Source of the DNA: Mycolicibacterium porcinum
Lineage (GTDB): Bacteria > Actinomycetota > Actinomycetes > Mycobacteriales > Mycobacteriaceae
Direction: 5' to 3'
Length of the DNA: 64,000 nucleotides
NCBI GenBank assembly: GCA_002086835.1
Contig: MVIG01000001.1
Span: 434,001-498,000 of the forward strand
How positions within the stretch are numbered: position 1 is the stretch's first letter; every line of letters begins with the position of its first letter. Positions 1-7,966 of the stretch are shown piece after piece. Made by a program: the position numbers and the translations under genes. The notes under the pieces were generated by a model. The model had not been told where the DNA came from and searched no databases. It worked only from the letters and a program-made list of their open reading frames with translations.

Positions 1-426
1 CTGTGCCCGATGCCATTTCTGCGTCAGGGCGAGTTCCAGCGCCGCGCGCTCGTCGGCCGCTGCCAGCTCCCGGCGCAGACGCTCGTCGGCTCGGGCGATG
101 TCGTGTTTGGCCTGACGCTGGATGGTGAGGGTCAGCCACATCGTCAGCATCACGACGACGAACACGACGGCACCGAAGAACCATTCGGCCTTGCTGCCGA
201 TCTGGCCCGGGCTGAACAACAGGTACGCGATGATCGCCACGGCGCCCGCACCGCCGCACACCAGCCAGCCGACACTGGCCTTGTTCTTGACCGAGGGGTT
301 CGGGGCGGGGTCGTGATCCACCGCAGCCATCCGCATCGGCTCGGTTGCCTCACCGCTTTGGCCGTAGTCCAACGGGGCACCCCCTGACGACTCAGCGACC
401 GTCGTCGATTCAGTTAGTCCGGCCAT
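1..426 (-). CDS. Two-TM membrane protein with charged helical tail, 3' end outside window
   Basis: I do not recognise this protein. The reading frame opens with ATG at 426, preceded by a GGAGG ribosome site (minus strand), and stays open for 142 codons to the window edge, so the C-terminus is missing. The first ~55 residues are polar. Two hydrophobic stretches follow: about residues 57-78 (WLVCGGAGAVAIIAYLLF) and 86-107 (WFFGAVVFVVVMLTMWL). The visible end is rich in Arg, Glu and Ala (RADERLRRELAAADERAALE) and probably forms a cytoplasmic coiled coil. It diverges from the next gene across a ~200 bp gap. Being open to the boundary with a good ribosome site supports it as real; its role is unknown. 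Confidence 0.75.
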   Translation of the reverse strand, partial: MAGLTESTTVAESSGGAPLDYGQSGEATEPMRMAAVDHDPAPNPSVKNKASVGWLVCGGAGAVAIIAYLLFSPGQIGSKAEWFFGAVVFVVVMLTMWLTLTIQRQAKHDIARADERLRRELAAADERAALELALTQKWHRAQ

Positions 427-632
427 GTCGACCTCCCGTCGGCCAAGCCTGCCACCGTGCGGCGTTCAGCGTAGGGCCACCCTCGGCGGCGGACGCTACC
501 GGCCGGGTGACACCCGCATTCGCATACCCTGTTTTTCGTCATTCTTCAAGTGCCCCTAGCGATGACGTGCCGCTCACAAACCGCTAGTGTCATCGGCGTC
601 TAACGATCTTTTCGCTTGAGAATTGAGGGCCC
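427..632. promoter_or_regulatory. Divergent intergenic region
   Basis: This gap separates the minus-strand membrane protein from the plus-strand gene at 633 and must carry both promoters. A pair of inverted 7-mers, CGATGAC near 558 and GTCATCG near 591, lies shortly upstream of the plus-strand gene, and TCTAAC near 599 could act as a -10. GAGGG just before the ATG at 633 is the likely ribosome site. No RNA gene or further ORF was seen. Confidence 0.35.
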
Positions 633-1205
633 ATGGGACAAAACGCGACGCTGGAAGGTGATTCGGCGGTCATCGTCAGTCTGTCGGAAGCGGCGATGCA
701 CATGTATTCCGCTGCGATCGACGCTCTGCCGTTCCCCGAGGACAAGAAGTTCCACAAGCGCGCCGACGTCGTCCTGTCCGGCCTGCGCAAGCTGCGCGCC
801 TCGCTGACCGAGGCAGCCAGCAGCAATCGGCCTTCGCCTGCGGTCATCGTGGCGCTGAGTGGAGTTCGGCAGCGCTACGACTCGCTGATGGCCCATGCTG
901 CCGCCGCGCCGGGATCCTCTCTGGGACAGCAGATCTACGTCACCCGCGTCCACGCCAAGCTGTCGGCCCAGGAAGTCGCCAACGGCGCAGGCCTGCGCGA
1001 CGGTCTGCTCGACGAACTCGAGGCCGGCGCAACGCCGACCGACGCCGAGGCTGCCAAGATCCGGGACACCATCGCGGCGCTGGGTGGGTTGCCCGGCGAC
1101 GATCACGGTATCCACGCCGTCCCGGCCTCGGGTGACTACGGGTCGTCGGACGAACCGCAGGCCAACGGCTGGGAGCCGGTGCTGGTCTCCGAAAACGCGG
1201 GCTGA
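633..1205 (+). CDS. Conserved mycobacterial hypothetical protein with degenerate HTH-like segment
   Basis: A 190-residue soluble protein without signal peptide or membrane segment. Residues ~105-155 resemble a weak XRE-type helix-turn-helix: the stretch KLSAQEVANGAGLRDG has the SAQEVA...AGL pattern of helix 2-turn-helix 3, followed by DELEAG and an alanine-rich helix ending in IAALGG. The N-terminal ~95 residues are helical and contain no motif I know. The start is the ATG at 633 with GAGGG a few bases upstream. A strong intrinsic terminator follows 84 bp downstream, so it is probably monocistronic. A DNA-binding role is only a guess; XRE-like regulator or structural protein are both possible. 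Confidence 0.7.
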   Translation: MGQNATLEGDSAVIVSLSEAAMHMYSAAIDALPFPEDKKFHKRADVVLSGLRKLRASLTEAASSNRPSPAVIVALSGVRQRYDSLMAHAAAAPGSSLGQQIYVTRVHAKLSAQEVANGAGLRDGLLDELEAGATPTDAEAAKIRDTIAALGGLPGDDHGIHAVPASGDYGSSDEPQANGWEPVLVSENAG

Positions 1206-1288
1206 ACGACCGGTGCGTCGTCGTCGATGAGACGACGGCGCGCAACCTTCATCGGTTAGCTGAGTTGTACTGCGGCGCACGATGATTG

Positions 1289-1318
1289 GAAGCTCCCCAG
1301 CAAACGCTGGGGAGCTTC
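1289..1318 (+). terminator. Intrinsic terminator-like hairpin
   Basis: Perfect 13-bp stem (GAAGCTCCCCAGC and its complement) closed by the tetraloop AAAC. It lies between the gene ending at 1205 and the nitroreductase starting at 1355. It lacks a long U tail, as is usual in mycobacteria. Confidence 0.75.
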
Positions 1319-1354
1319 TCTGGTTTCCCGGGGCGCCGGTTGTAGTCTCGCGGC

Positions 1355-2008
1355 ATGACCGCCGAACCAGCCCTGAACCTGACTGTCGATGAGCTCCTCG
1401 CCACCACCCGCTCGGTGCGCAAACGTCTCGACTTCGAGAAGCCGGTCTCGCGTGACGTGATCATGGAGTGTCTCGACCTGGCCCTACAGGCCCCCACGGG
1501 GTCGAATGCGCAAGGCTGGCAATGGGTTTTCGTGGAGGACCCGGCAAAGAAGAAGGCGCTGGCCGACATCTACCGGTCGAACGCGAACCCCTATCTCGAT
1601 CAACCCAAGCCGGAGCGCGGTGACATCCGCGATCAGCAGCTCGACGCGGTGATGAGCTCCGCCAAGTATCTCGCCGAGAATTTCGAGAAGGCTCCGGTGC
1701 TGATGGTGCCGTGCCTTGAGGGGCGTCCCGACGGCGCGCCCGCCGGGATGAGCGCGTCGTTCTGGGGATCGCTGCTGCCCGCGGTGTGGAGCTTCATGCT
1801 GGCGCTGCGCTCCCGCGGTCTGGGCTCGGCCTGGACCACGCTCCACCTGCTCGGCGACGGGGAGAAGCAGGCCGCCGAGCTGCTGGGCATCCCGTTCGAT
1901 CGCTACGCCCAGGCCGGGCTGTTCCCGATCGCATACACCAAGGGCACCGACTTCAAGAAGGCCAAGCGCCTTCCCGCCGAGCAGTTCTCGCACTGGGACA
2001 GTTGGTGA
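1355..2008 (+). CDS. Nitroreductase family protein (Rv3368c-like)
   Basis: A 217-residue FMN-dependent nitroreductase-fold protein expected to reduce nitro or quinone compounds with NAD(P)H in the cytoplasm. The family signature is visible as the N-terminal TTRSVRKRLDFEKPVSRDVI (residues ~16-35), which includes the conserved Arg-Ser-hydrophobic-Arg FMN phosphate site, followed by LDLALQAPTGSNAQGWQW, and a C-terminal SRGLGSAWTT segment. Its length equals that of mycobacterial Rv3368c relatives, and its position beside the spoU-type gene matches M. tuberculosis gene order. It is probably a single-gene unit, with a hairpin terminator before it and a convergent neighbour after it. The physiological substrate is not evident. 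Confidence 0.85.
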   Translation: MTAEPALNLTVDELLATTRSVRKRLDFEKPVSRDVIMECLDLALQAPTGSNAQGWQWVFVEDPAKKKALADIYRSNANPYLDQPKPERGDIRDQQLDAVMSSAKYLAENFEKAPVLMVPCLEGRPDGAPAGMSASFWGSLLPAVWSFMLALRSRGLGSAWTTLHLLGDGEKQAAELLGIPFDRYAQAGLFPIAYTKGTDFKKAKRLPAEQFSHWDSW

Positions 2009-2121
2009 GCCCGGCGCAGCCCTGGGGCGCCTGATGCCTCCGGTGAAATTGTGAAGCCGGTGTATGAACTCTCTGTGAGATTCGGGCGTGGGTCGCGGCG
2101 CGGCCCACGCCCGAGGCGTAA

Positions 2122-2586
2122 CTAGACGCCGCCGGCGAACCCGTGTTGGCGCCACGCCTCATAGGCGGCGACCGCCGCGGCATTGGACAGATTCAATGAC
2201 CGCCTGCCGTCGAGCATCGGAATACGTACCTGTGCCGTGATATTCGGGTCGGCCAGGGTTTGTGCATCGAGTCCGGTGGGTTCCGGGCCGAACATCAACA
2301 CATCTCCCGGTTGGTACGCGATGTCGGCGAATGACGTCGACGCGTGCGCGGTGAACGCATAGACGCGGGCCGGCATCAACACGCGCCACGCGGCCGCCAG
2401 ATCGGCGTGCACGGTCACGGATGCCAGGTCGTGGTAGTCGAGGCCGGCCCGGCGCAGCTTGGGTTCGGACAGGTCGAAACCCAACGGCTCGACCAGGTGC
2501 AGCTCGCACCCGGTGCCTGCCACCATCCTGATCGCATTGCCGGTGTTGGGTGCGATGCGGGGAGAAAAGAACAACACCCGGAACAT
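2122..2586 (-). CDS. tRNA (cytidine(34)-2'-O)-methyltransferase-like SpoU/TrmL protein
   Basis: A 154-residue member of the SPOUT RNA 2'-O-methyltransferase superfamily, in the short TrmL-like subfamily that modifies the wobble ribose of certain tRNAs using SAM. The trefoil-knot motifs are visible: N-terminal PRIAPNTGNAIRMVAGTGC, central LMFGPEPTGLD and the C-terminal knot RSLNLSNAAAVAAYEAWRQ. The start chosen is the ATG at 2586, which gives the normal family length and begins directly at the first beta strand (MFRVLFFSP). Upstream in-frame codons would add an unlikely Arg/Pro-rich extension. It is orthologous in position to Rv3366. Substrate tRNAs are inferred from the family. Confidence 0.85.
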   Translation of the reverse strand: MFRVLFFSPRIAPNTGNAIRMVAGTGCELHLVEPLGFDLSEPKLRRAGLDYHDLASVTVHADLAAAWRVLMPARVYAFTAHASTSFADIAYQPGDVLMFGPEPTGLDAQTLADPNITAQVRIPMLDGRRSLNLSNAAAVAAYEAWRQHGFAGGV

Positions 2587-2858
2587 TCGACGATGATCGT
2601 ACGAAGGGCCGCCTGCGGGCGAATCGGGATGTAAATGAGGCCGCAATCGGCGCCCGGAATGGGCACCGGAAATCGCCGCGCGATTCGGCAAGGACAGCGC
2701 TGTTTGCTCGATTACCACACAACTGCGCTACGGCTCGGTCACGAACTCTGTCTGTTCAGTAAGAATTGTGGAAACGCTCGCGGGAGACTGTCATACTCGT
2801 GCAATTGCCAAGGCGTTTGACGCCCGCCCCAGCGTGGGCGGAAACAGCAGGAAGTCTT

Positions 2859-2921
2859 ATGAATCACGCCCCACGAGTGAATTGCGGCCACGCCGCCGGT
2901 AGTGCGGTTGGGCGCCGATGA
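2859..2921 (+). CDS. Candidate 20-codon leader ORF overlapping the conservon sensor start
   Basis: ATG at 2859 is preceded at good spacing by AGGAAG and opens a 20-codon frame (starts MNHAPRVNCGH, ends VGRR) whose stop TGA overlaps the sensor kinase ATG as ATGA at 2918-2921. The sensor kinase ATG itself has no convincing ribosome site, so this leader could feed ribosomes to it by translational coupling. No similarity to a known peptide was recognised. It may be a regulatory uORF or a chance frame. Confidence 0.4.
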   Translation: MNHAPRVNCGHAAGSAVGRR

Positions 2922-5900
2922 CTGCCTTCACGCAGCTGAAACAGGCTGACGGCACCCTCGTCGAATTTTCCCCAACCCCATCGGCTCCGGCCAAGCGTCC
3001 CTCGCGCTGGTCCCCGGCCAACTGGCCGGTCACCAGGAAAGTCCTCGCCATCGTCGTCGTGCCGTTGATCCTGGCGGCGACGTTCGGCGGCTTGCGGATC
3101 TATGCCAGTGCCAGTGCCGCCGGCGACCTGCGGTTGGCGGCCGATCGTGCCGAATTGATTCCCGACATCGACAGCTACATGGCCGCCATGGAAGGCGTGC
3201 TGATCGCGGCCACCGAAGGTGGCGACGGGGAATCGGCCATGTCCACGTTCAAAGAGCGCAAGACCGATCTGCAGCAACGGGCGGACGCCACTGATCTGCC
3301 CGAGGACGTCGATCAGGCTGTGGACAGCCTTCTCGGTAAAGGCCAGGAGCTCGTCGATGCGGTGATGGCAGGTTCGATCGACCTGCGTCAGCGCATCCTC
3401 AACTACGGTCCGCTGCTGCTGACCGGGGAAGCCGCCATCACCGGCTCGGTGCACAGCAACCAGCAAGCGGTTCAGGCCCAGGTCGAGGCGCTCGCCCGGG
3501 CGGTCGGTGCCCGCGGCCAGATGGCGATCCAGCGGATGCTGGTCAATCGCGGCGGCGACGAGCCCGAGCCCTTGCTGCGCACCTCGATGATCACGATGGC
3601 CGGTACCGAACCGTCCACGGTCGCCGCGCTGACGAAGGTGCTGGGCGGTGGCTCCGAGGAGGCGGCCACGCTGCGCGCCGAGATGGTCAAGCGCATGGCG
3701 ATGATGTCCAACCCCGGTATCCCGCTGGTCGGCAACCCGGACATGCTGGCCTCGCTGGACGCCACCAACAAGGTCGCCGAGCAGATCATCAACGACACCA
3801 CGACGGCCATCCCGGCGGCCGTGGAGTCCCAGGCCAGCGATGCCCGCAATGATGCGATCCGCGACGCCATCCTGGTGGCGACCGCGATCGTCAGCGCCAT
3901 GGTCATCGTGTTGCTGGTGGCCCGCTCACTGGTGCGGCCGCTGCGCACGCTGCGCGACAGCGCGCTCAAGGTGGCACACCAGGATCTGGCCAAGGAGATC
4001 GAACGCGTCCGCGCCGGCGGTGAGTTGGTACCGGTCAACCCGATCCCGGTGCAGACCACCGAAGAGGTCGGCCAGGTGGCCCACGCCGTCGACGAACTGC
4101 ACGAGCAGGCGGTGTTCCTCGCCGGGGAACAGGCGCAGTTGCAGCTGCAGGTCTCGGACATGTTCGAGACGCTGTCGCGGCGCAGCCGGTCCCTCGTCGA
4201 CCAGCAGTTGTCGCTCATCGATCAGCTCGAGCGCAACGAGGACGACCCGGAACGCCTGGAGAGCCTGTTCCGGCTCGACCACCTGGCTGCCCGCATGCGC
4301 CGAAACGGCGCGAACCTGCTGGTGCTGTCCGGATCCAAGCTGGCACGCGAGCACAGCAGGCCGGTCCCGCTGGCGACGATCATCAATGCCGCCGCCTCGG
4401 AAGTGGAGGACTACACCCGTGTCGTCACCGCGGCGGTGGCCGACGTGGAGATCATGGGTGCGGCAGCCGGTGACCTCATTCACCTGCTGGCCGAGCTGCT
4501 CGACAACGCACTGCGTTACTCGCCGCCGATCTCGCAGGTGCGGGTGTCGGCCGTGCACGCGGCCAAGGGCGCGCTGGTGATCGAGGTCAGCGATGTCGGC
4601 CTGGGCATGACGGAGGCCGACCTGCGGGTCGCCAACACCCGTCTGCAGTCCGGCGGCGAGGTCAACCCGTACACCGCGCGTCACATGGGTCTGTTCGTGG
4701 TCGGGCGGCTGGCCACCCAGCACGGCCTGGTGGTGCGGCTGCGCAGTACCGTCGCCGAAGAACCGAGCTCGGGTACCACGGCCGGGGTGTACATCCCAGC
4801 GACGCTGCTGGCCCGCGACGGTGGCGACCCGATCGATGAGCTGCCGTACGGCAGGCCCGTCGACGCGCATGCCGGGATCTCCACGGCCCTGTCGTTGGAC
4901 GCCGACCCCGCCGATGCATCGGCCGGATCGGGCACCGATGAGCCCCACCTCAACGGCGCGGAGATGCCGTTCGACCTGCTGCCGCAGCGCAGCCCCGGAG
5001 CCAGCGGTATTTCGGAGCTCCCGGGCACGCTCGCCCCGCAACCGGAACCAGAACCGGCCGCCGAGGCACCGGACGAGGAGCCCGCGGACGAGCCGGTCAG
5101 CGAATGGCCACAGCAGTGGCCGGTGCACACCGAAGAGAGCGCGGCCCTGGCCAAGGGCGAAGTCAAGGGCGAAGGCGCGGCCGACGCTGTCGCCGAGGAA
5201 GCCCACGATGTCCAAGCGGACGACACCGAGGCCTCGCGTCAGACACCGACCAACACCTCGTCGTTCTTCGCATCCCGCGGACAGGCCGCCGCGTACGGCA
5301 TCAACGGCGTCAACGGGACCGGCGACCTCAACGGCCTGAATGGCCTGAACGGCCACAACGGGCTGAACGGGCACAGCGGCCTGAACGGTGTCAACGGTCT
5401 CAACGGTGCGGCTCAGGAAGCCGATCACGCACCGGATGAGACGGTGGACGCCGCCGCGGCCGAGGCCGAAGGCTCCGACGTCCAGGGCGACTCGATCTAT
5501 CAGTCGATGGTCTCGGAATTCGAGATCGACCCGACGACCCACGTGCGCAGCGCCGACCTGGACTGGAAGACGGTCTGGGAGAAGGGCTGGTCGGTGGCCG
5601 CCGCCGCGCAGGATGCGCCCGTCGAACAGCACACCGAGGAAGGCCTTCCCATGCGTACGCCGGGCGCCCGTCTGGTGCCGGGTGGCGTGGCCGCCGCCGT
5701 GGGGGTGGCGGGCGAGTCCAACGGCCGTCACCGCAACGGTGGAGTACACCGTAACGACGACAGCTTCGAGACGGTAGCATCGGCAGACGAACCTGACAGC
5801 GGCATGTTCGCGGCGTTCAAACCGCGCGATCCCGAGTCTGTCCGTACGAGCACCAGCAACCTTTTCGGAGGCGTGCACGCCGGACGGTCGCATGCCCGTG

Positions 5901-5926
5901 AGACCAGAGGAACCGATAACGAATGA
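2918..5926 (+). CDS. Conservon sensor histidine kinase-like protein (CvnA type, Rv3365c-like)
   Basis: A 1002-residue membrane sensor, first gene of a conservon operon. It has a short cytoplasmic N-terminus, TM1 at ~41-63, an extracytoplasmic helical sensor domain (~64-312, NIT-like), TM2 at ~317-337, a HAMP-like linker ([22 protein letters not shown]), a dimerisation helix with His455 ([13 protein letters not shown]), and a GHKL ATPase domain (~480-630) with N-box [16 protein letters not shown] and G-box DVGLGM. A long low-complexity Pro/Glu/Ala tail follows, with an Asn-Gly repeat run at ~791-825 ([11 protein letters not shown] type). Conservon kinases are thought to signal to the partner roadblock/DUF742/GTPase proteins rather than to a response regulator. 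Kinase activity is not proven. It overlaps the next gene by ATGA. Confidence 0.9.
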   Translation: MTAFTQLKQADGTLVEFSPTPSAPAKRPSRWSPANWPVTRKVLAIVVVPLILAATFGGLRIYASASAAGDLRLAADRAELIPDIDSYMAAMEGVLIAATEGGDGESAMSTFKERKTDLQQRADATDLPEDVDQAVDSLLGKGQELVDAVMAGSIDLRQRILNYGPLLLTGEAAITGSVHSNQQAVQAQVEALARAVGARGQMAIQRMLVNRGGDEPEPLLRTSMITMAGTEPSTVAALTKVLGGGSEEAATLRAEMVKRMAMMSNPGIPLVGNPDMLASLDATNKVAEQIINDTTTAIPAAVESQASDARNDAIRDAILVATAIVSAMVIVLLVARSLVRPLRTLRDSALKVAHQDLAKEIERVRAGGELVPVNPIPVQTTEEVGQVAHAVDELHEQAVFLAGEQAQLQLQVSDMFETLSRRSRSLVDQQLSLIDQLERNEDDPERLESLFRLDHLAARMRRNGANLLVLSGSKLAREHSRPVPLATIINAAASEVEDYTRVVTAAVADVEIMGAAAGDLIHLLAELLDNALRYSPPISQVRVSAVHAAKGALVIEVSDVGLGMTEADLRVANTRLQSGGEVNPYTARHMGLFVVGRLATQHGLVVRLRSTVAEEPSSGTTAGVYIPATLLARDGGDPIDELPYGRPVDAHAGISTALSLDADPADASAGSGTDEPHLNGAEMPFDLLPQRSPGASGISELPGTLAPQPEPEPAAEAPDEEPADEPVSEWPQQWPVHTEESAALAKGEVKGEGAADAVAEEAHDVQADDTEASRQTPTNTSSFFASRGQAAAYGINGVNGTGDLNGLNGLNGHNGLNGHSGLNGVNGLNGAAQEADHAPDETVDAAAAEAEGSDVQGDSIYQSMVSEFEIDPTTHVRSADLDWKTVWEKGWSVAAAAQDAPVEQHTEEGLPMRTPGARLVPGGVAAAVGVAGESNGRHRNGGVHRNDDSFETVASADEPDSGMFAAFKPRDPESVRTSTSNLFGGVHAGRSHARETRGTDNE

Positions 5927-6330
5927 CCCGTCCGACGCAGCGCGACTCCCTGGACTGGCTCGTGTCCAAGTTCGCCCGCGAGGTTTCCGGGGTGTCCCAC
6001 GCGGTGCTCGTTTCGGCCGACGGACTCCTGATGGCTGCCAGCGAACACATGCCGGTCGAGCGGGCAGACCAGCTCGCCGCCGTCTCCTCTGGCCTGGCCA
6101 GCCTCGCCACAGGCGCCTCCCAGCTGTTCAACGGCGGCCACGTGATGCAGTCGGTGGTCGAGATGGAGAACGGCTACCTGCTGCTGATGCGGGTGGGCGA
6201 CGGCTCCAACCTCGCCACGCTGACCGCACCCTCATGTGACATCGGCCAGGTCGGCTACGAGATGGCGATCTTGGTCGAGCGGGTCGGCGCGGTGGTGCAG
6301 TCTTCGCGCCGTACGCCGCAGCCGTCCTGA
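5923..6330 (+). CDS. Roadblock/LC7 domain protein (CvnB type)
   Basis: A 135-residue protein that is essentially one roadblock/LC7 (MglB-like) domain: [33 protein letters not shown], a central helix [20 protein letters not shown], and the strands [18 protein letters not shown]. Such proteins dimerise and act as regulators or GTPase-activating partners of small Ras-like GTPases; here the partner is presumably the GTPase two genes downstream. The ATG overlaps the stop of the sensor gene (ATGA), implying translational coupling. The order sensor-roadblock-DUF742-GTPase is the defining conservon arrangement. Confidence 0.92.
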   Translation: MTRPTQRDSLDWLVSKFAREVSGVSHAVLVSADGLLMAASEHMPVERADQLAAVSSGLASLATGASQLFNGGHVMQSVVEMENGYLLLMRVGDGSNLATLTAPSCDIGQVGYEMAILVERVGAVVQSSRRTPQPS

Positions 6331-6364
6331 GTGCTCTGTCCCCTTCTGCCTTCGCGAGGTGCCT

Positions 6365-6730
6365 GTGGACGAACCAGAACCCACCGATCGTCCGAGTTTG
6401 GTGCGGCCGTACACACTGACGGCCGGCCGTACCGACTCGCGCGTGCATCTTCCACTGGAAGCGCCGGTGCAAAAAACCGACACGACGCGCGAACCGCGTT
6501 GGACGGGGCACGATGTGCGCGCTCAGATCGTAGAGTTGTGCACCGGCAGCCCTTCGGTTGCCGAGATTGCCGCACATTTATCCCTCCCGCTCGGCGTGGC
6601 GCGCGTGCTGATCGGGGACTTGGTGACGCAGGGTTATCTACGGGTCGAAGCCACCCTCGATGACTCGGCTAGCTTCGACGAACGCCGCGAATTGATTGGA
6701 AGGACCCTGCGTGGCCTACGAGCACTCTGA
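6365..6730 (+). CDS. DUF742 protein (CvnC type)
   Basis: A 121-residue DUF742 protein, third member of the conservon. The N-terminal SLVRPYTLTAGRT is the DUF742 hallmark. A winged-helix-like C-terminal half follows (ELCTGSPSVAEIAAHLSLPLGVARVLIGDLVTQGYL), consistent with a possible DNA- or protein-binding fold. The start is GTG at 6365, five bases after the GAGG at 6356-6359; another GTG at 6359 is too close to that ribosome site. It overlaps the GTPase gene by 20 bp. Its biochemical role is unsettled in the family; it probably belongs to the same membrane-associated signalling complex. Confidence 0.88.
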   Translation: MDEPEPTDRPSLVRPYTLTAGRTDSRVHLPLEAPVQKTDTTREPRWTGHDVRAQIVELCTGSPSVAEIAAHLSLPLGVARVLIGDLVTQGYLRVEATLDDSASFDERRELIGRTLRGLRAL

Positions 6731-7322
6731 ACCCCGCTCGGCCTCCGCCGGTGGCGCCCCCCGACGTGGGGCCGCCTCGACGAAGATCGTCATCTCTGGC
6801 GGGTTCGGGGCAGGGAAGACGACATTCGTCGGCGCGGTCTCCGAGATCATGCCGCTGCGCACAGAAGCGTTGGTCACCAACGTGTCTGAGGGCGTCGACG
6901 CGTTGGACGGCACCCCGGACAAGCGCACCACGACGGTCGCGATGGACTTCGGCCGCATCACCCTGGACGAGGATCTGGTGCTTTATCTGTTCGGTACACC
7001 CGGGCAGCGCCGGTTCTGGTTCATGTGGGACGACCTGGTGCGCGGCGCGATCGGCGCGATCATCCTGGTCGACGTGCGCAGGCTGCAGGACAGCTTCGCC
7101 GCGGTCGACTTCTTCGAGGCCCGCAAGCTGCCGTTCATCGTCGCGGTCAACGAGTTCGATGACGCGCCAAAACATCCCACCCAGGCGGTGCGTAAGGCAC
7201 TGGCGCTGCCGGAGCACATCCCGGTGGTGGCTGTGGACGCTCGCGACCGCAACTCGGCCAAGGCCGCGTTGATCGCGGTCACCGAATACTCGCTGAGCAC
7301 GCTGTCAGCGTTGCCTGGCTGA
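6711..7322 (+). CDS. mfpB: Small Ras-like GTPase of the conservon (CvnD type, MfpB-like)
   Basis: A 203-residue P-loop GTPase. Walker A is GGFGAGKT at ~30-37, the switch region contains TTTVAMDFGRI and FGTPGQRRFWFMWDDL (G3, DxxG-like), and the G4 motif appears as VNEFD. The start is GTG at 6711 with GGAAGGA six bases upstream; a TTG at 6696 would need the same bases. It is the effector of the sensor-roadblock-DUF742 module. In M. smegmatis the homologue next to mfpA has been named MfpB and reported to influence MfpA action on gyrase (family knowledge, recalled). It is separated from mfpA by only three bases, so the two are co-translated. Confidence 0.9.
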   Translation: MAYEHSEPRSASAGGAPRRGAASTKIVISGGFGAGKTTFVGAVSEIMPLRTEALVTNVSEGVDALDGTPDKRTTTVAMDFGRITLDEDLVLYLFGTPGQRRFWFMWDDLVRGAIGAIILVDVRRLQDSFAAVDFFEARKLPFIVAVNEFDDAPKHPTQAVRKALALPEHIPVVAVDARDRNSAKAALIAVTEYSLSTLSALPG

Positions 7323-7325
7323 GGC

Positions 7326-7889
7326 GTGGTAGCTGACGAAACCGCGTGGGCGGACCGGGAATTCACCGGTCACGACTTCCGTGACGACGATCTGAGCCGG
7401 TTGCGCACCGAGCGGGTGGTGTTCACCGAGTGTGACTTCAGCGGTGTGGACATGTCCGAGTCGCAGCATTTCGGCTCGGCGTTCCGCAACTGCACGTTTC
7501 GCCGCGCCACGCTGTGGCACAGCGAGTTCACCAACTGCAGTCTGCTGGGGTCGGTGTTCACCGAGTGCCGGCTCCGGCCGATCAAGATCGTCGAGTCGGA
7601 TCTGACCTTGGCCGTGCTCGGTGGCTGCGATCTGCGCAACGTCGACCTGTCGGACTGCCGCCTGCGGGAGGCCAGCCTGGTCGGGGCCGACCTACGCAAA
7701 GCGGTGCTACGGCAGGCAGACCTGACCGGTGCCCGGGTGCAGGACGCCAAGCTCGACGAGGCGGACCTGCGCGGCGCCCGCGTCGACCCCACCTTCTGGA
7801 CCACCGCCAAACTGCGCGGTGCCAAGATCGACATCAGCCAGGCGCTGGCCTATTCGGCCGCCCACGGCCTCGACGTCCACGGCGGGTAA
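7326..7889 (+). CDS. mfpA: Pentapeptide-repeat gyrase-interacting protein MfpA
   Basis: A 187-residue right-handed quadrilateral beta-helix protein made of A(D/N)LXX-type pentapeptides, for example CDLRNVDLSDCRLREASLVG and ADLRKAVLRQADLTGARV. MfpA dimers mimic B-form DNA, bind DNA gyrase and protect it from fluoroquinolones, giving low-level resistance. The repeat core runs from ~residue 10 to 150. The C-terminal helices (WTTAKLRGAKIDISQALAYSA) form the dimer interface in the family. The start is GTG at 7326, three bases after the GTPase stop, so it is the last gene of the conservon operon. A strong hairpin follows. Length is close to the 183 aa of the M. tuberculosis protein. Confidence 0.93.
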   Translation: MVADETAWADREFTGHDFRDDDLSRLRTERVVFTECDFSGVDMSESQHFGSAFRNCTFRRATLWHSEFTNCSLLGSVFTECRLRPIKIVESDLTLAVLGGCDLRNVDLSDCRLREASLVGADLRKAVLRQADLTGARVQDAKLDEADLRGARVDPTFWTTAKLRGAKIDISQALAYSAAHGLDVHGG

Positions 7890-7900
7890 CGTCCACTGCC

Positions 7901-7956
7901 GAGCAGACGCAAAACCGCCCCTCTTCCTGCGAAAAGGGGCGGCTTTGTGTCTGCTC
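7901..7956. terminator. Bidirectional terminator between convergent mfpA and ABC gene
   Basis: A long hairpin lies in the 77-bp gap between two convergent genes. The outer arms are GAGCAGAC (7901-7908) and its complement (7949-7956); the inner arms are CCGCCCCT (7915-7922) and AGGGGCGG (7935-7942). One mismatch and one G-U pair interrupt about 21 paired bases. A-rich and T-rich tracts fall inside the stem, so it can terminate transcription from both sides. Confidence 0.85.
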
Positions 7957-7966
7957 GCGGGAGAAC

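Noticed and set aside
5286-5411. Possible CRISPR-like or DNA tandem repeat
   Set aside because: The short repeats are in frame within the sensor gene, encode Asn-Gly runs, and have no spacers or cas genes.
3926-5893. 655-codon open frame on the minus strand opposite the conservon sensor gene
   Set aside because: It is Arg/His/Gly-rich without motifs and mirrors the third-position G+C bias of the well-supported plus-strand gene; it is a shadow frame.
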